A model generated the notes under the pieces. The model saw nothing but the letters and a program-made list of their open reading frames with translations, ran no database searches and was not told the DNA's origin. From Sacculina carcini (Eukaryota > Arthropoda > Thecostraca > Sacculinidae): DNA of 64,000 nucleotides. The stretch lies in NCBI GenBank assembly GCA_916048095.2, contig OU696588.1:7529501-7593500 (forward strand), in the 5' to 3' direction. Each line of letters opens with the position of its first letter. Within the stretch, counting starts at the first letter, position 1. The translations under genes and the position numbers were made by a program. Positions 8,052-18,434 of the stretch are shown here, piece by piece.

Positions 8052-10937
8052 TTGTCTACCACTCTCTCTTCTCCTCCGCTTGCCTCCACTTCTCTTTCCA
8101 CCGTTCCTTCAATTTCTATTGGCCTACAAAACATTCGCTCAGCCCGCAACAAATCCTCACTAATTTCTGATCTCTTGTCTCGCCACAACCTTTCTATTCT
8201 GTTTCTCACTGAGACATGGCTACTTCAATGCGATGTGCCAGTGTTTTTGGCCCAACTCCCATCATCCTACAACCTAATGCATGTCTGTCGCTCCTCCTCA
8301 AATTCTTCTAAAACTTCGGGTGGCGGTGTCGGCGTTATTTTTAATTCTTCTCTAGGTATTTCCTTACTTTCTGATCTTTCATTCACATCAATGTCATTTG
8401 AGTACATCGCTACTTCTCTGTTTCTGCCTGCGTCGCCTAAGCTGGGCCTACTGCTTGCCTACCGCCATAATAACCCAGGCTCATCTTCTCAATTTATCTC
8501 TGACTTTGACACCCTTATTTCGTATTTTTTCCAACATTTTCACGATAATTTTATTATTCTTGGGGACTTTAATTTCTGGGTGGACTGTCCCCTATCACAG
8601 CCCTATGCTTCTGATTTTCTTTCTTTACTTGAATCTTGGGGTCTTTCTGTTATAAATTCGGGTATTACTCATACTTCAGGCCACACTCTCGATCTTCTCA
8701 TTTGTACAGCTTCATCCGCAAATTTAATTCTTCCCGGTCTGCTTACTTTCCCACCTGATGCCACCACATCCGATCATAGCTTCATCTCATTTGCTTTAAA
8801 ACATCACAAACTGGCTTCTACACACTCACCAAAAACCTACTATGCACGTGATTACAGTAACTTCGACTCTTCCTATTTCTCTCTCCTCGTTTCTTCTTCT
8901 CTCTCTCCCACTATTTACAATTTTATTCCCCCTTCATCCATCTCACACTTCATAAATGAATCTTTGTGTGATATTAATGAGGTTCTGTTCCCACTGCGCC
9001 GCCGCGTGATAAAGTCCTCTGTCTCGCCACTTCCGTGGTTAAATTCGGACTTACGCCACTTACGTGCAGAGACCCGTGCCCATGAACGACGTTGGCGCCG
9101 ATTTCGCACTGAGTCCAACTGGCTATCTTTTTGCGACTCTCGCAATAGTTTTCTTTCCTCTCTCGATCTTGCAAAATCTGTATATTATAAAGATAAGCTT
9201 TCATCCCGCTCAAATTCCTCTGACTCCAGGTGGCACACCCTGAAATCTATCACCGGTTTTTCCAAATCGGCTCCTTGCTCTATTTCTGCGTCATGTTTTT
9301 CATCTTTTTTCTGCGATAAACTTATCTTCGCCAGATCAAAGCTTCCTTCATCCTCCCTTCCTCTAACTTTTTCGTCCTCAAATACTTCCCTCGATGCCTT
9401 CTCACCTATCACACCTGCGATGACAATCAAGCTTCTAACTAAGCTACAAAAATCCAGGTGCCCCTCTGATCCAATCAACTTTCGTGTTCTCTCTGACTCC
9501 ATCTTTCTGCTTGCTCCTGTGCTTACCCATCTTGTAAATACTTCTTTTCTTCATGGAAATTTCCTAGCATCTAAACACGCCATTGTCTCACCTATTCTAA
9601 AAAAACCTTCCCTTGACTCCTCCATCCCCAGCAATTTCAGACCTATTTCTTTGCTTCCTCTTCCCTCCAAGCTTCTTGAGGCTGCCATTCTTCCTCAGCT
9701 CCGTCCTTGCATATATTCGGCCCTAGATCCATGTCAATCTGGTTTCGTTTCCGGGCACTCAACTGAAACTCTGCTCCTCTCTCTGCTTAATGATATACTT
9801 GCTTCTTTTTCCGTGGGTAATTCTGTGCTTTTCATTTCGCTTGACTTTTCTTCCGCTTTTGACCTTGTGAACCACTCCATCCTCCGCCAGGATCTACGGC
9901 ATGCCGGTCTTTCTTCCTCCGCGCTGTCTCTATTGTCATCCTATCTTGCTGATCGGTCATTTTCGGTACGCTGTAACTCCGAATATTCATCTTCTTCTCC
10001 TATTATTTCGGGTGTTCCCCAAGACTCTCTTCTCGGTCCTCTTTTGTTTAATCTTTATGTTTCTTCTCTTTGTCCGATCCTCCGCACCTATCCTATATCT
10101 TTCCACATTTATGCGGATGATATCCAAATTTATTTCCCTTTTTCGTCCTCTAACAGTTATCTCATCGACCAACTTCTATCCAACATTGCTGCCTGGGCGA
10201 CCTCCAGAGATCTCCTCTTGAATCCCGATAAGACAGAGTATATTTTATTTCACCCTCCTAGGATATCTCCGAACTGTCTTCATTTGTCCCTCTCCTCTCA
10301 TATTCGTAGTTTGGGCATTGTCTTTGATCCTTCACTTGATTTCTCCAAACATCTTTCAAACCTTACTCGATCCTGTCGATTCATCCTGCGCCAACTCTAC
10401 CCTATACGCCGACACATCGACGAATCCTCTGCACTGCTTCTTGTTAATTCCTATATCTTCTCCCGTCTCGACTATTGCAATTCTCTATTTTTTCACCTAC
10501 CTCAAAAATCTCTTCGATCCCTTCAGTCAATCATTAACCTTTCCTGTCGATTCGTTTTGCGTCTTCCACCTAGGACACCAACCTCTGTACATATTCGGCA
10601 ACTAGGCTGGCTGGCAGTCCCTTCGAGGATCCATCATAAGCTCTGCTGTCTTGTATATAAACTTCTTCACTCGCCTTCTCCCCCTTCCTACTTACTTACC
10701 CTCCTACAGTGTAACGAGCGACCTTCCAGTCGTCGTCCTGTACCTCTTGTTTCTCCTCCTGCTCTTCATGAGTCAAACTGGTCAGCCAAGTCTTTCTACT
10801 TTTCTGCTCCCCGTCTTTACAATCAACTTCCTCCTCATGTCCTGGAGCAAAAATCATACTCCTCATTCTCTTCTGCTCTGCAAAAATTTTTGCTATCTTT
10901 GCCCACACCTCTAACTCCTCCATTCCGAAAGCACTAA
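8052..10937 (+). CDS. LINE ORF2: AP-like endonuclease plus reverse transcriptase
   Basis: An uninterrupted frame of 961 codons. The apurinic-type endonuclease occupies roughly residues 20-260, with 'LTETWL', 'LGDFNFWVD' and 'TSDHSFISF' as its catalytic E, D-x-N and S-D-H motifs. The reverse transcriptase occupies roughly residues 470-730, with 'FRPISLLP', 'SLDFSSAFD', 'GVPQDSLLGPLLFNLY' and the catalytic 'YADD' near 10110. A CR1-type C-terminal region follows ('LDYCNSLF'). The protein would nick DNA and copy the LINE RNA at the nick. There is no early ATG: the frame opens with TTG at 8052, the first ATG is about 75 codons in (near 8277), inside the endonuclease domain, and the next is near 8391. 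ORF2 may therefore be made by reinitiation or another non-standard route. Confidence 0.88.
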   Translation: MSTTLSSPPLASTSLSTVPSISIGLQNIRSARNKSSLISDLLSRHNLSILFLTETWLLQCDVPVFLAQLPSSYNLMHVCRSSSNSSKTSGGGVGVIFNSSLGISLLSDLSFTSMSFEYIATSLFLPASPKLGLLLAYRHNNPGSSSQFISDFDTLISYFFQHFHDNFIILGDFNFWVDCPLSQPYASDFLSLLESWGLSVINSGITHTSGHTLDLLICTASSANLILPGLLTFPPDATTSDHSFISFALKHHKLASTHSPKTYYARDYSNFDSSYFSLLVSSSLSPTIYNFIPPSSISHFINESLCDINEVLFPLRRRVIKSSVSPLPWLNSDLRHLRAETRAHERRWRRFRTESNWLSFCDSRNSFLSSLDLAKSVYYKDKLSSRSNSSDSRWHTLKSITGFSKSAPCSISASCFSSFFCDKLIFARSKLPSSSLPLTFSSSNTSLDAFSPITPAMTIKLLTKLQKSRCPSDPINFRVLSDSIFLLAPVLTHLVNTSFLHGNFLASKHAIVSPILKKPSLDSSIPSNFRPISLLPLPSKLLEAAILPQLRPCIYSALDPCQSGFVSGHSTETLLLSLLNDILASFSVGNSVLFISLDFSSAFDLVNHSILRQDLRHAGLSSSALSLLSSYLADRSFSVRCNSEYSSSSPIISGVPQDSLLGPLLFNLYVSSLCPILRTYPISFHIYADDIQIYFPFSSSNSYLIDQLLSNIAAWATSRDLLLNPDKTEYILFHPPRISPNCLHLSLSSHIRSLGIVFDPSLDFSKHLSNLTRSCRFILRQLYPIRRHIDESSALLLVNSYIFSRLDYCNSLFFHLPQKSLRSLQSIINLSCRFVLRLPPRTPTSVHIRQLGWLAVPSRIHHKLCCLVYKLLHSPSPPSYLLTLLQCNERPSSRRPVPLVSPPALHESNWSAKSFYFSAPRLYNQLPPHVLEQKSYSSFSSALQKFLLSLPTPLTPPFRKH

Positions 10938-11210
10938 ATCTTGTTCTCTCTACATTCGTTTTTCTTGGTTACCAGTGTTAATCTATGATGTGATGTGTCA
11001 TGTGATGTTTGTTACTGTGTAAGATATTTCTTTTGCTGTTTTATACTCGTTTTTCTCTTATTTATCATGTGTGTTATTTTTGCTGGCTCATGTATTTTCC
11101 CTCTATGAGCTAATTCTCCTTTATATTGTTCGCACCAGTTTATCTCTTTTACGCGCCTCTGCTCTACTTGGCGCTATATCAAATACATGTTTGTTTGTTT
11201 GTTTGTTTAT

Positions 11211-11510
11211 AAGAATAAATAAGAATAAATGAGAATAAATAGGAATAAATAAGAATAAATAAGAATAAATAAGAATAAATAGGAATAAATAAGAATAAAT
11301 AAGAATAAATAAGAATAAATAAGAATAAATAAGAATAAATAAGAATAAATAAGAATAAATAAAAATAAATAAGAATAAATAAGAATAAATAAGAATAAAT
11401 AAGAATAAATAAGAATAAATAAGAATAAATAAGAATAAATAAGAATAAATAAGAATAAATAAGAATAAATAAGAATAAATAAGAATAAATAAGAATAAAT
11501 AAGAATAAAT
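11211..11510 (+). repeat. Decanucleotide array (aagaataaat), about 30 copies
   Basis: Thirty near-identical 10-bp units in perfect register, with only a few single-base variants (gagaataaat, aggaataaat, aaaaataaat). The same decamer flanks the LINE on its 5' side in one or two copies. The array is thus an expansion of the R1 tail, next to the LINE 3' end. Confidence 0.95.
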
Positions 11511-11650
11511 ATTAATAAATAAGTAATAAATAACAATCAACAACAATAAAAATGATTCAATAAGAAACAACAATAAAAATGATTCAATAAGAAACAACAA
11601 TAAATATGATTTAATAAACAACAGCACAAATAAATATGTTTCAATATACA
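11511..11650 (+). repeat. R1 tail: minisatellite of 'caacaataaatatgattcaataag' type
   Basis: After the decamer array come 'attaataaataagtaataaa' and 3-4 degenerate copies of a ~27-bp AT-rich unit. The same order (decamer, then attaataaataag, then the 27-bp units) follows the R1 core at 28150-28400. This shows that the tail here belongs to the R1 copy that begins at 6510. Confidence 0.75.
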
Positions 11651-12000
11651 AGAGCCAACACTGAGTAAAACTGACAACACAGTTGGCAACAAGGGCCAAC
11701 ACTTTTGTGGGTTTTTATGAGCAGTTCTGTTTCCGTTTTAGCTTATATAAATTCCATTTTTTCTTTCATTTTTAAGGTTTTCGTTCTTCCTATTGGTCAT
11801 CTGTTGATTACCAAGGTGCATGGGGGTTGCAGTCATGTAATTTACAACGTTCGCGTATTCCTCATTTCACCTTGATAATTTATTTTAATAGTAATAATAA
11901 TAATGATAACAATAATAATGTTGTATTTTCATATATGGCGTGTAACGATATAAATGCATGATAGGGCAGCGAGTTTGTTGTGTGGTGTCATGATGTGTTC
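11650..12000. other. Host intron, no recognised element
   Basis: AT-rich intron sequence of the SORBS-like gene between the R1 tail and exon 7. It contains an imperfect (AAT)n run near 11890-11920. I see no gene here. Confidence 0.5.
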
Positions 12001-12002
12001 AC

Positions 12003-12179
12003 CTGCCACTGAGAGGCTGGAAGTCGTAGAGAACAGTTGCTAGCGCTGGTTGAACGTTGTCTGCTTGGGAATTGACATCTGTCACGTTGATGTGGTCATA
12101 GCGGTCTAGTGAAACAGGAGACTTCTGGTGCGGTCTGTCAATCATGTAAGAATACAGTTTATGTTTGCCGTCGTCAGTG
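12003..12179 (-). CDS. SORBS: SORBS-like gene, exon 7: start of SH3 domain
   Basis: The minus-strand frame ends with 'ATVLYDFQPLSG', the classic ALYDF opening of an SH3 domain, and stops at a strong donor (CAG/GTGAAC) at 12003/12002 in phase 2. The next exon, starting at 3137, supplies the rest of the domain in the same phase, so an intron of about 8.9 kb interrupts the SH3. Upstream of the SH3 are about 45 linker residues. The 5' border is less certain. An acceptor ending 'GAATAG' gives 12179 and fits the phase of exon 6. Another ('AATTCAG', about 12206) would not. Confidence 0.75.
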
Positions 12180-12576
12180 CTATTCAGTGAAGCGTTGGCT
12201 GAATTTGCACGCATGTAAAAATACTTATATTTACAGAATAGCACATGTATGTGAATGCCTTAGTCTTATATGGAGTACATTTCTTGTTATATGCATGCTG
12301 ATTGATTGACATTCCGCTTTGTTCTCAAGCTCCCATTTAGATATTGGTTCCCATTTAGACCAGTTGTAACACTATTGCATAATAACAATATAAAATATAG
12401 CAATACGATTTGCATTTGAAATGATTTTTTAACTGTATTATTCTGCTTGTGAGAAATGCGTGGAAAGCACCGACAGTAGTTGAACATTGAAATATGTAAA
12501 ATAACAATACTAATTTTGATAAGTGTTACACACTGCGTGGCATCTCAAACATGAAATGCTTGTAATCTGAACTAAC
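12180..12576. other. Host intron 6
   Basis: Short intron of the SORBS-like gene between exons 6 and 7. It contains no recognisable repeat. Confidence 0.5.
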
Positions 12577-12781
12577 AGGAAAAAGTCGCCATGTCTTCTT
12601 CGATTCCTGTCTTCGGCAGAAACTAGTTGTTTCCTCTGCGACTCGAGCTGGTAGAATGTTTTCATGTTGAGTTGTTGTTGATGCTGGAGCTGGTGTTGCG
12701 GTATGTGTGCCAGTTGACGCCATCGCACTGGGCTCGGGTAGTGAATATGCACGTTTCTCTGGTTATATTCAGCATCATCCA
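12577..12781 (-). CDS. SORBS: SORBS-like gene, exon 6
   Basis: The acceptor 'TTTTCAAG' precedes 12781 and the donor CCT/GTTAGT lies at 12577/12576. Entering in phase 1 after the large exon, the frame reads 'VDDAEYNQRNVHIHYPSPVR', then a Gln/His-rich run and 'YQLESQRKQLVSAEDRNRRR'. The exon leaves in phase 2, matching exon 7. The Arg/Lys/Glu-rich end recalls the basic helical segment that precedes the first SH3 in SORBS proteins. No catalytic or binding motif is visible, so function is inferred only from position. Confidence 0.65.
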
Positions 12782-12942
12782 CTTGAAAACATACAAACAC
12801 GCATACACACACGTATATACCATCACGCGCGCGTAACATGAACATATGAATACTCAATATATGACTGAATATGTAACTATGAGCGAGCACACATTTTCGG
12901 TGCGTCATAATGTATGTGAGAAATGAACTTGTGAATCCTTAC

Positions 12943-15900
12943 CGCTTGATAAGTGAGAGCTTGTTGTCGTTGTTGTTGAAGGTGTAGCTTGATGGCCTAG
13001 TTCGCCTGGTTGAGAGATGATGTAGCCCGGAGAGCAGGTGGTCTGGCCATCCCGCTGTATCAAAAGATGTCGTCTTAGAGGAGGGCGCGGGGCGGTGACT
13101 ACTCCACATCTCCCTCCTCCGCTATCCGGCACATAACGACCGATCGGTCGGTGAATTGCCCAGTCAAGATGTGCTGTGGAATACTGCTTGTTTGCCGTCT
13201 TTCCGAAGTCGTGACCGACGCCCTCAGTGGAATTACTGCGAGGACTTGATGACGACAGAGGGCCAGTGTATTGCGACTGTGGCTGAGCACTGATATTGCG
13301 AGCAGTGGTGGTGTTCAGAGGCCCGAATTCTAATGTCTGGGGTGGAATCGGTCTGGGAAGCGCAACCAATAATAAAGGATTTTTTCCAGCGCGTGACCAC
13401 GGTGTTGTATATGGTGTCATCTCACGCGTTGTACCTAGGTCTGGACTAGAGATGGACAGGGACCCTAGAGTAGGCAATTTTGCACAGCGGTCGTATAATT
13501 TGGATACTTGGCCGATTGTTCCTATACGAGACTTTGCATTGTGCGCGTGTGGGGTACTTCTATATGCACTATCTCGAACGGCATTATCCTGATGAATGTT
13601 CTTGATAACCGTCTCAACACCTGCTAGGGGTTTTCCGTTTGACCCTTTGGCTTTATATTTAACTTTGCGTCTGATACTGTTTAAACTTGAAATGACTATG
13701 CGTTTGAGCGTTTTATGATATTGTGTGCCGTTTTCTACCATGCGCGAGCGATAAAAGGGGCTGCTAGTTATCACGGTATTGTCATCGTGTTTCTCTACGA
13801 GGAATGAATTTGTTTGTCTGGGGGTTGGAAGGGGTCTTTTTTGTGAAACATTCAAGTCAATTTTAGAAGAAGAATTGATAAACGATGGAGAACATTCTGA
13901 TACAGGGTAGTTGCCATCAATGATGTCGTATCTGTAAGAACTGTAGCGTTGCCGTCTATTGTGTGGAAGAGAATGAAACCTGTTTTGTATTCCATGTTTA
14001 GCATCGTACATTCTAGGAGGTTTCTGGACCTGGTTGGGAACACAGGCCGCTGATGGCTCAGTATTTTGATAGTCTGAGAAATAAAACGGTCTGTCAATGC
14101 GCTCTTGGCGAGATCTAAGAAGCTTCGTAGATCGAATCGCCAAACTTGTGCTGCGCGTTGATACAAGGTCACGCACCGGTAACAAAAACTCGTTTTTTTC
14201 TCCTAAATCATTTAGGTCGGTTACATCAACACTGTAGCACGTACGAGGAGATATTCTGTCGGCCACAGTTCGGATTTTACAATTCAATTTGCTTGTATGT
14301 TCCATTTCCCCGGAAAAAACTCTCCGCAAATCCTCGACAGAGTGTCTGCGACATTGAAGAGCAATATCTCCTCGCCAATTGGAAACGAGTTTACCACGGG
14401 TTTGTATGACAGCATCGAAACTTTCATACACGCGTAACATCTCTAGAAGAATACGCACTTTATCCATGACTTCTTTAAAATCTTTTTCATCGGATGATAA
14501 TCCAGATTGTGTCAACTGTTGTAATCTAATATAGTGCGGTTTCAGCTTTTGAAAGTGCTGTGAGCGGCGGCTAATTCGCAGCAGTTGTTGTATTTTATCG
14601 AGGAACACTTCGTGTTTGAAATCACCTTTCTCAGCAGAAGAATGCCATTCTCTAAGGGTGTTCAACTCTGCCGTTATTGAAGTCAATTGATCGGTAGATG
14701 ACTTTGTGTCTTCCGACATTGTTGATTTGATGCTCAGGGGAATACTTAGTAATGTGTCGTACTTTTGATGATCGTCATTGCAAAACGAATCTCCGTAATC
14801 TTTTACACTTGAATGATACTGCCAACTTCTAGTAATGCTATTCTTAACACCTTGATCACTCCGTAAATTTCTGCACATTGGTGATTGGTCATCGGTCATG
14901 TGGTCCTGCAGTAATCCAAACTGCTTCTTCGATATTTCATTGTCAGTGTGTCTTTGCTCAAGGTGTGATTCTGAGCTGATATAGCCGGTTTCCTCACTAG
15001 CAGAGGTTGCATGACTGACATTGTGGCGACTGTTTGAATCAGCTGATGACCTGGCAGAGTCCATGTTTGTATAAGAATGGCTACGGTTCAGTTCCGTTTT
15101 CAGACTATTGACTGTCTTGTTTTTTGTTTTTACCTTTGATGGAACTACGTGAGGCGTCAATGTTTCTTTTTTATTCAGTTTTTCCGCCTTTTTGCAGCTT
15201 GCAATGATATCCAATGAAGGACCTACTCTGATGCTGCTTGTATTACTGTTTTTCTGCGTGATGAGAATGATTTTCGTTGGCTGAACCACTTTGGAGACAC
15301 CATCTGTTGTTGTTTTTACTGCAGTAGAACACAAGCGACTGTTTGGTCTTTTCTGTAGTAAGGACGCCGTTGATGATGGTCTAGTCAGGTTTCTGGTCTT
15401 GACTGCTTGCTGTTTGGCTTTACTATTCGCAATATCTGAAGTTGATCTAGAAGCAGTCATTCTTGGATGTGTTCCATGATTTTGTTGTGATATAGGTGAT
15501 TTTACTTGAGTAGAAATTCGTGATTTTGTAATAGGATTTATTTTCTGGCGCAGCTTGGGGTTATTCCAGCATTTTTCACGCATACGTTTTTCATCTTCAG
15601 ACATAACTGAGCGTATGTTGCGTCGAACACTAGCTCTACTCTGTTTGATTGGTGAAACTGGTGCTGAATGCTGAGAACACGGTTTATCGATGATTTTGTT
15701 TTCTGTAGTACCTTGCCTAGTGTTTAGTTCAGATACGGATGACGCATTTCTCTCAATGACTGTTGGGTCTAAACTAACTTCGTATGTATGACAGAGATTG
15801 TTCTCAGAACGAGACATAGATAGTTCTTTAGTGATTGTTGAGTTTGCAGCAGTAATTTGAATAGTTCCTGAGGCACCCAGCGTGGAGGCAGGCAGTGTGG

Positions 15901-16272
15901 TTTCCCAGCTTGAAAATGTACGTGACCGTTGCCTTTTTTTCGTTGGCTTGATTTGCTTTTCGAATGCTGATTTCTCCATTGTGTTAACTGCGCGATTTTG
16001 ACATGCCGACTGACTGCGCTTGCATTGACCGTTCATTCCCAGGCGCATTTCTCGATCTGACTGGGGATAGCTGCGGTGTTCTTGTATATCGCCTTGACGT
16101 TCATATAGCAATGTAATGCCCGCGAGGTTTGATGCAAGAATGGAGTTTTTCAATTTTTCTGGTTGTTCTCTGCTCAATGATTCTGCGGATGTCGTTCCAC
16201 TTAGACTGTTTTCATATTCTCTGGGCTCTGCAAAATCACCAAATAAACACAGTTTCATGTTTTTGTAATCCA
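12943..16272 (-). CDS. SORBS: SORBS-like gene, exon 5: giant 3.33-kb exon
   Basis: An open frame of 1109 codons with an acceptor (CCAG/TGGAT) at 16272 and a donor (AGCG/GTAAGG) at 12943/12942, phase 1 at both ends. The product is Ser, Thr, Arg and Lys rich and mostly without domain signatures, as expected of a disordered scaffold linker. A helical segment lies near residues 540-600 ('FLDKIQQLLRISRRSQHF'). Possible SH3 or WW ligands include 'RPLPTPRQ', 'LPRPIPPQ' and 'APRPPLRR'. It sits between the GGDIP-motif exon and the SH3 exons. In vertebrate SORBS genes this interval is much shorter, so the expansion is lineage specific. Codon use is balanced and there is no stop, so it is under selection or very young. 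I favour selection because the splice phases match on both sides. Confidence 0.85.
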
Positions 16273-17400
16273 CTGGCGATTTAATAGTCGGTCACAAATT
16301 TCATCTTGACTGGTAACGCAGACGAAAGATCAGAGTGCACATGTGCAATTGCAGTAGTTTTCTTCATGCGGATTTTGTTCATTTTGCCCGCGCATGCTTT
16401 CAGTCACTGAAGTAACCTCCACCACTTGAGTTTCACGAGTCCAGAAAAACGAGACCATACCAGAACAGAAGTGACGACGGCATCATAAACCAATAGTGAA
16501 ACGGTACAATATATCCCTCATGCGTCTAAATAGTTTCAAAATAGAAGATGTCATCATTGTTCCGATGTTATTGGAAAACACAATGTGGTCTAAACAGGCA
16601 ATGTGCCAAAATACCTGTTTCAAGGTGCATACATTGAATTCACAATCACATGATATGCAATTGCCCAGGATAGCAAACCAGATCACGCAGAGACAAAGTG
16701 TATACAGCATGCATTTCCACGGTGTGACTGATATATGAAGCAGTGCACAATGTGACACACCGTAGTGTCAGGTGTGTGTGTGTGTGTGTGTGTTACGTTG
16801 TTGTCAAGTACGTATTGGGACTCTGAATGTTGAATATATGTATGAATATAACCGGAAAATGTATCAGCTATATAACGTGTTGAATCAAATGTCATAAATT
16901 GTTGCAAATCTCAGTCAACGGCCACCCAGCAGCATTATTGAGTTTGTGTTGAAAATGTGTGTCTGCTTTTGACACAGTTTAGGTTTCTAAATTTCCTACT
17001 CGCTTTGTTTTACGTACCTTCAGTAATATTTTTGAGCAATAGTAAACGCAATTCGTGGTTGAGTTTTGTTGATATACAGGAGATTTAAACGTCATATAAT
17101 TGATAGTTATGACAATTGATGCACATTAGGGTTACCACAAATTTTTTTTTATTCCTGCTATTCAATGAGATGAGTGTTTAGTAAATAGTTATAAAAATCA
17201 CAATTGTTGGAGTTTTGGGTGAAAAGGTCCCCACTAAAGCTATTATAAATACCGAGTTCTCATAATATATGAAATTTCTGTGTATTTTGTGATATTAAAC
17301 GTTTAATAATAAGTAATTTTTATTCTAGCAGTGTGATTAATATATTGCTGACAATTTAGGGTTCAGGAGTGTGATGATAATTATGATTGGTGTTTGAGGG
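16273..17400. other. Host intron 4, 5'-of-exon part
   Basis: Non-coding intron sequence with a (GT)n microsatellite at about 16769-16792 and AT-rich stretches. I find no element ends and no further exon. Confidence 0.5.
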
Positions 17401-17421
17401 GCTACCAGCCTGTCAGACCAT

Positions 17422-17969
17422 ATGGCGCCTCCAGTTAATGATAATATGGAAAGTAAATCTGGTTCCCTGAGTGATGATGCCAGTAGTGGATGGATGCTAA
17501 TAGATGGTTCTAATGAGCCAGAACCAGGGCCATCCGCAAGAAAACCCCATCAGCCACATACCAGGTCACAACATTAGAGTCACCAGAATTTGTCTACCAA
17601 CGAGGCATCTCAATCATGTGCAAGTCTGCAGATGACAATGTGCTTTTTCAAGGACCTACACAATCAGGAATATGGCGAAGAATCATTAGAATGAGAGAGG
17701 AGATGAATTTATTATTTCCTCCTTTCATCGTGGCGTATCATGTTGAAACACCCGCTTATTTTTATTTCACAGTTGGCACTAACCATGGTTTGTCAGTCAA
17801 AATTTCAAATAAACCAGCTATACGAGGATATATAATCAGCTATACGAGTAATCATATCTTTTTTGGCATTAATAAGCTGGCATATACTGGTGTTCTGAAA
17901 TGTTTGAAAAATTATCGGAACACGTCAACACCTGTGCTGGATATTCCACGCTCAAGCCTAATAGTTTAG
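17422..17969 (+). pseudogene. Unrecognised coding remnant
   Basis: An ATG at 17422 opens a 51-codon frame ('GSLSDDASSGWMLIDGSNEP', then a Pro/Ser-rich stretch) ending in TAG at 17575. A second frame at 17616-17969 is open for 117 codons ('RRIIRMREEMNLLFPPFI'). The first has the acidic, Ser-rich look of the N-terminus of a transposase or regulatory protein. I cannot name a family. It lies inside host intron 4 on the strand opposite to the host gene, so it is probably transposon derived. Confidence 0.3.
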
Positions 17970-18434
17970 AGCTATGAAGTGATGGAAGGAATGAGTAAAT
18001 TATGCAAAAATACAAGCATTCACGTGATCGGTTTGTTGTCATCAACAACACTGGTCAACACGATTTTTCTGGTCTGAGGTTTTAAAACAAATTATAACTA
18101 AATTTGGGCTGCTGATTACGAAAATGATCTCAGGTTTTTTCTATCACATTAGGATTTGAAGCTATATCAGTATCTATTTTTATGAAAATTACTCATCAGC
18201 CAATATATCGAAGGTGTCGTGATCAAAGCACATGATGTTGGTATTATATTTTGTGCATCCATAGTAAAGAAAAAACAAAGGTTACAAGGTTCATGGACAA
18301 TAAATGAAATACAGTGACAAAATTCCCCAAAAAAAACATAAAAATACATACATATATATGTATATATATGATGCAAAAGATCACCGGCAAATCACAGTTA
18401 TTTGAATTTTATTTTATTGACTGATTGGCTGATG

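Larger units (their letters stand above)
6769..11210 (+). mobile_element. CR1/L2-like LINE, two open frames
   Basis: A non-LTR retrotransposon with two consecutive open frames, about 270 bp of 3' UTR and a (GTTT)n tail at about 11190-11209. On both sides lies the decamer 'aagaataaat', so the element landed in the tandem tail of repeat R1. Because the target is itself repetitive, the target duplication cannot be bounded. Uninterrupted frames in both ORFs make it the best preserved LINE here. Strong pyrimidine richness on the coding strand (Ser, Leu and Phe rich) sets it apart in composition from its neighbours. Confidence 0.85.

Noticed and set aside
11121..11702. A 193-codon minus-strand frame of repeated Ile/Leu/Tyr/Phe residues
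   Set aside because: It is only the translation of the 10-bp tandem array, which keeps all frames open.
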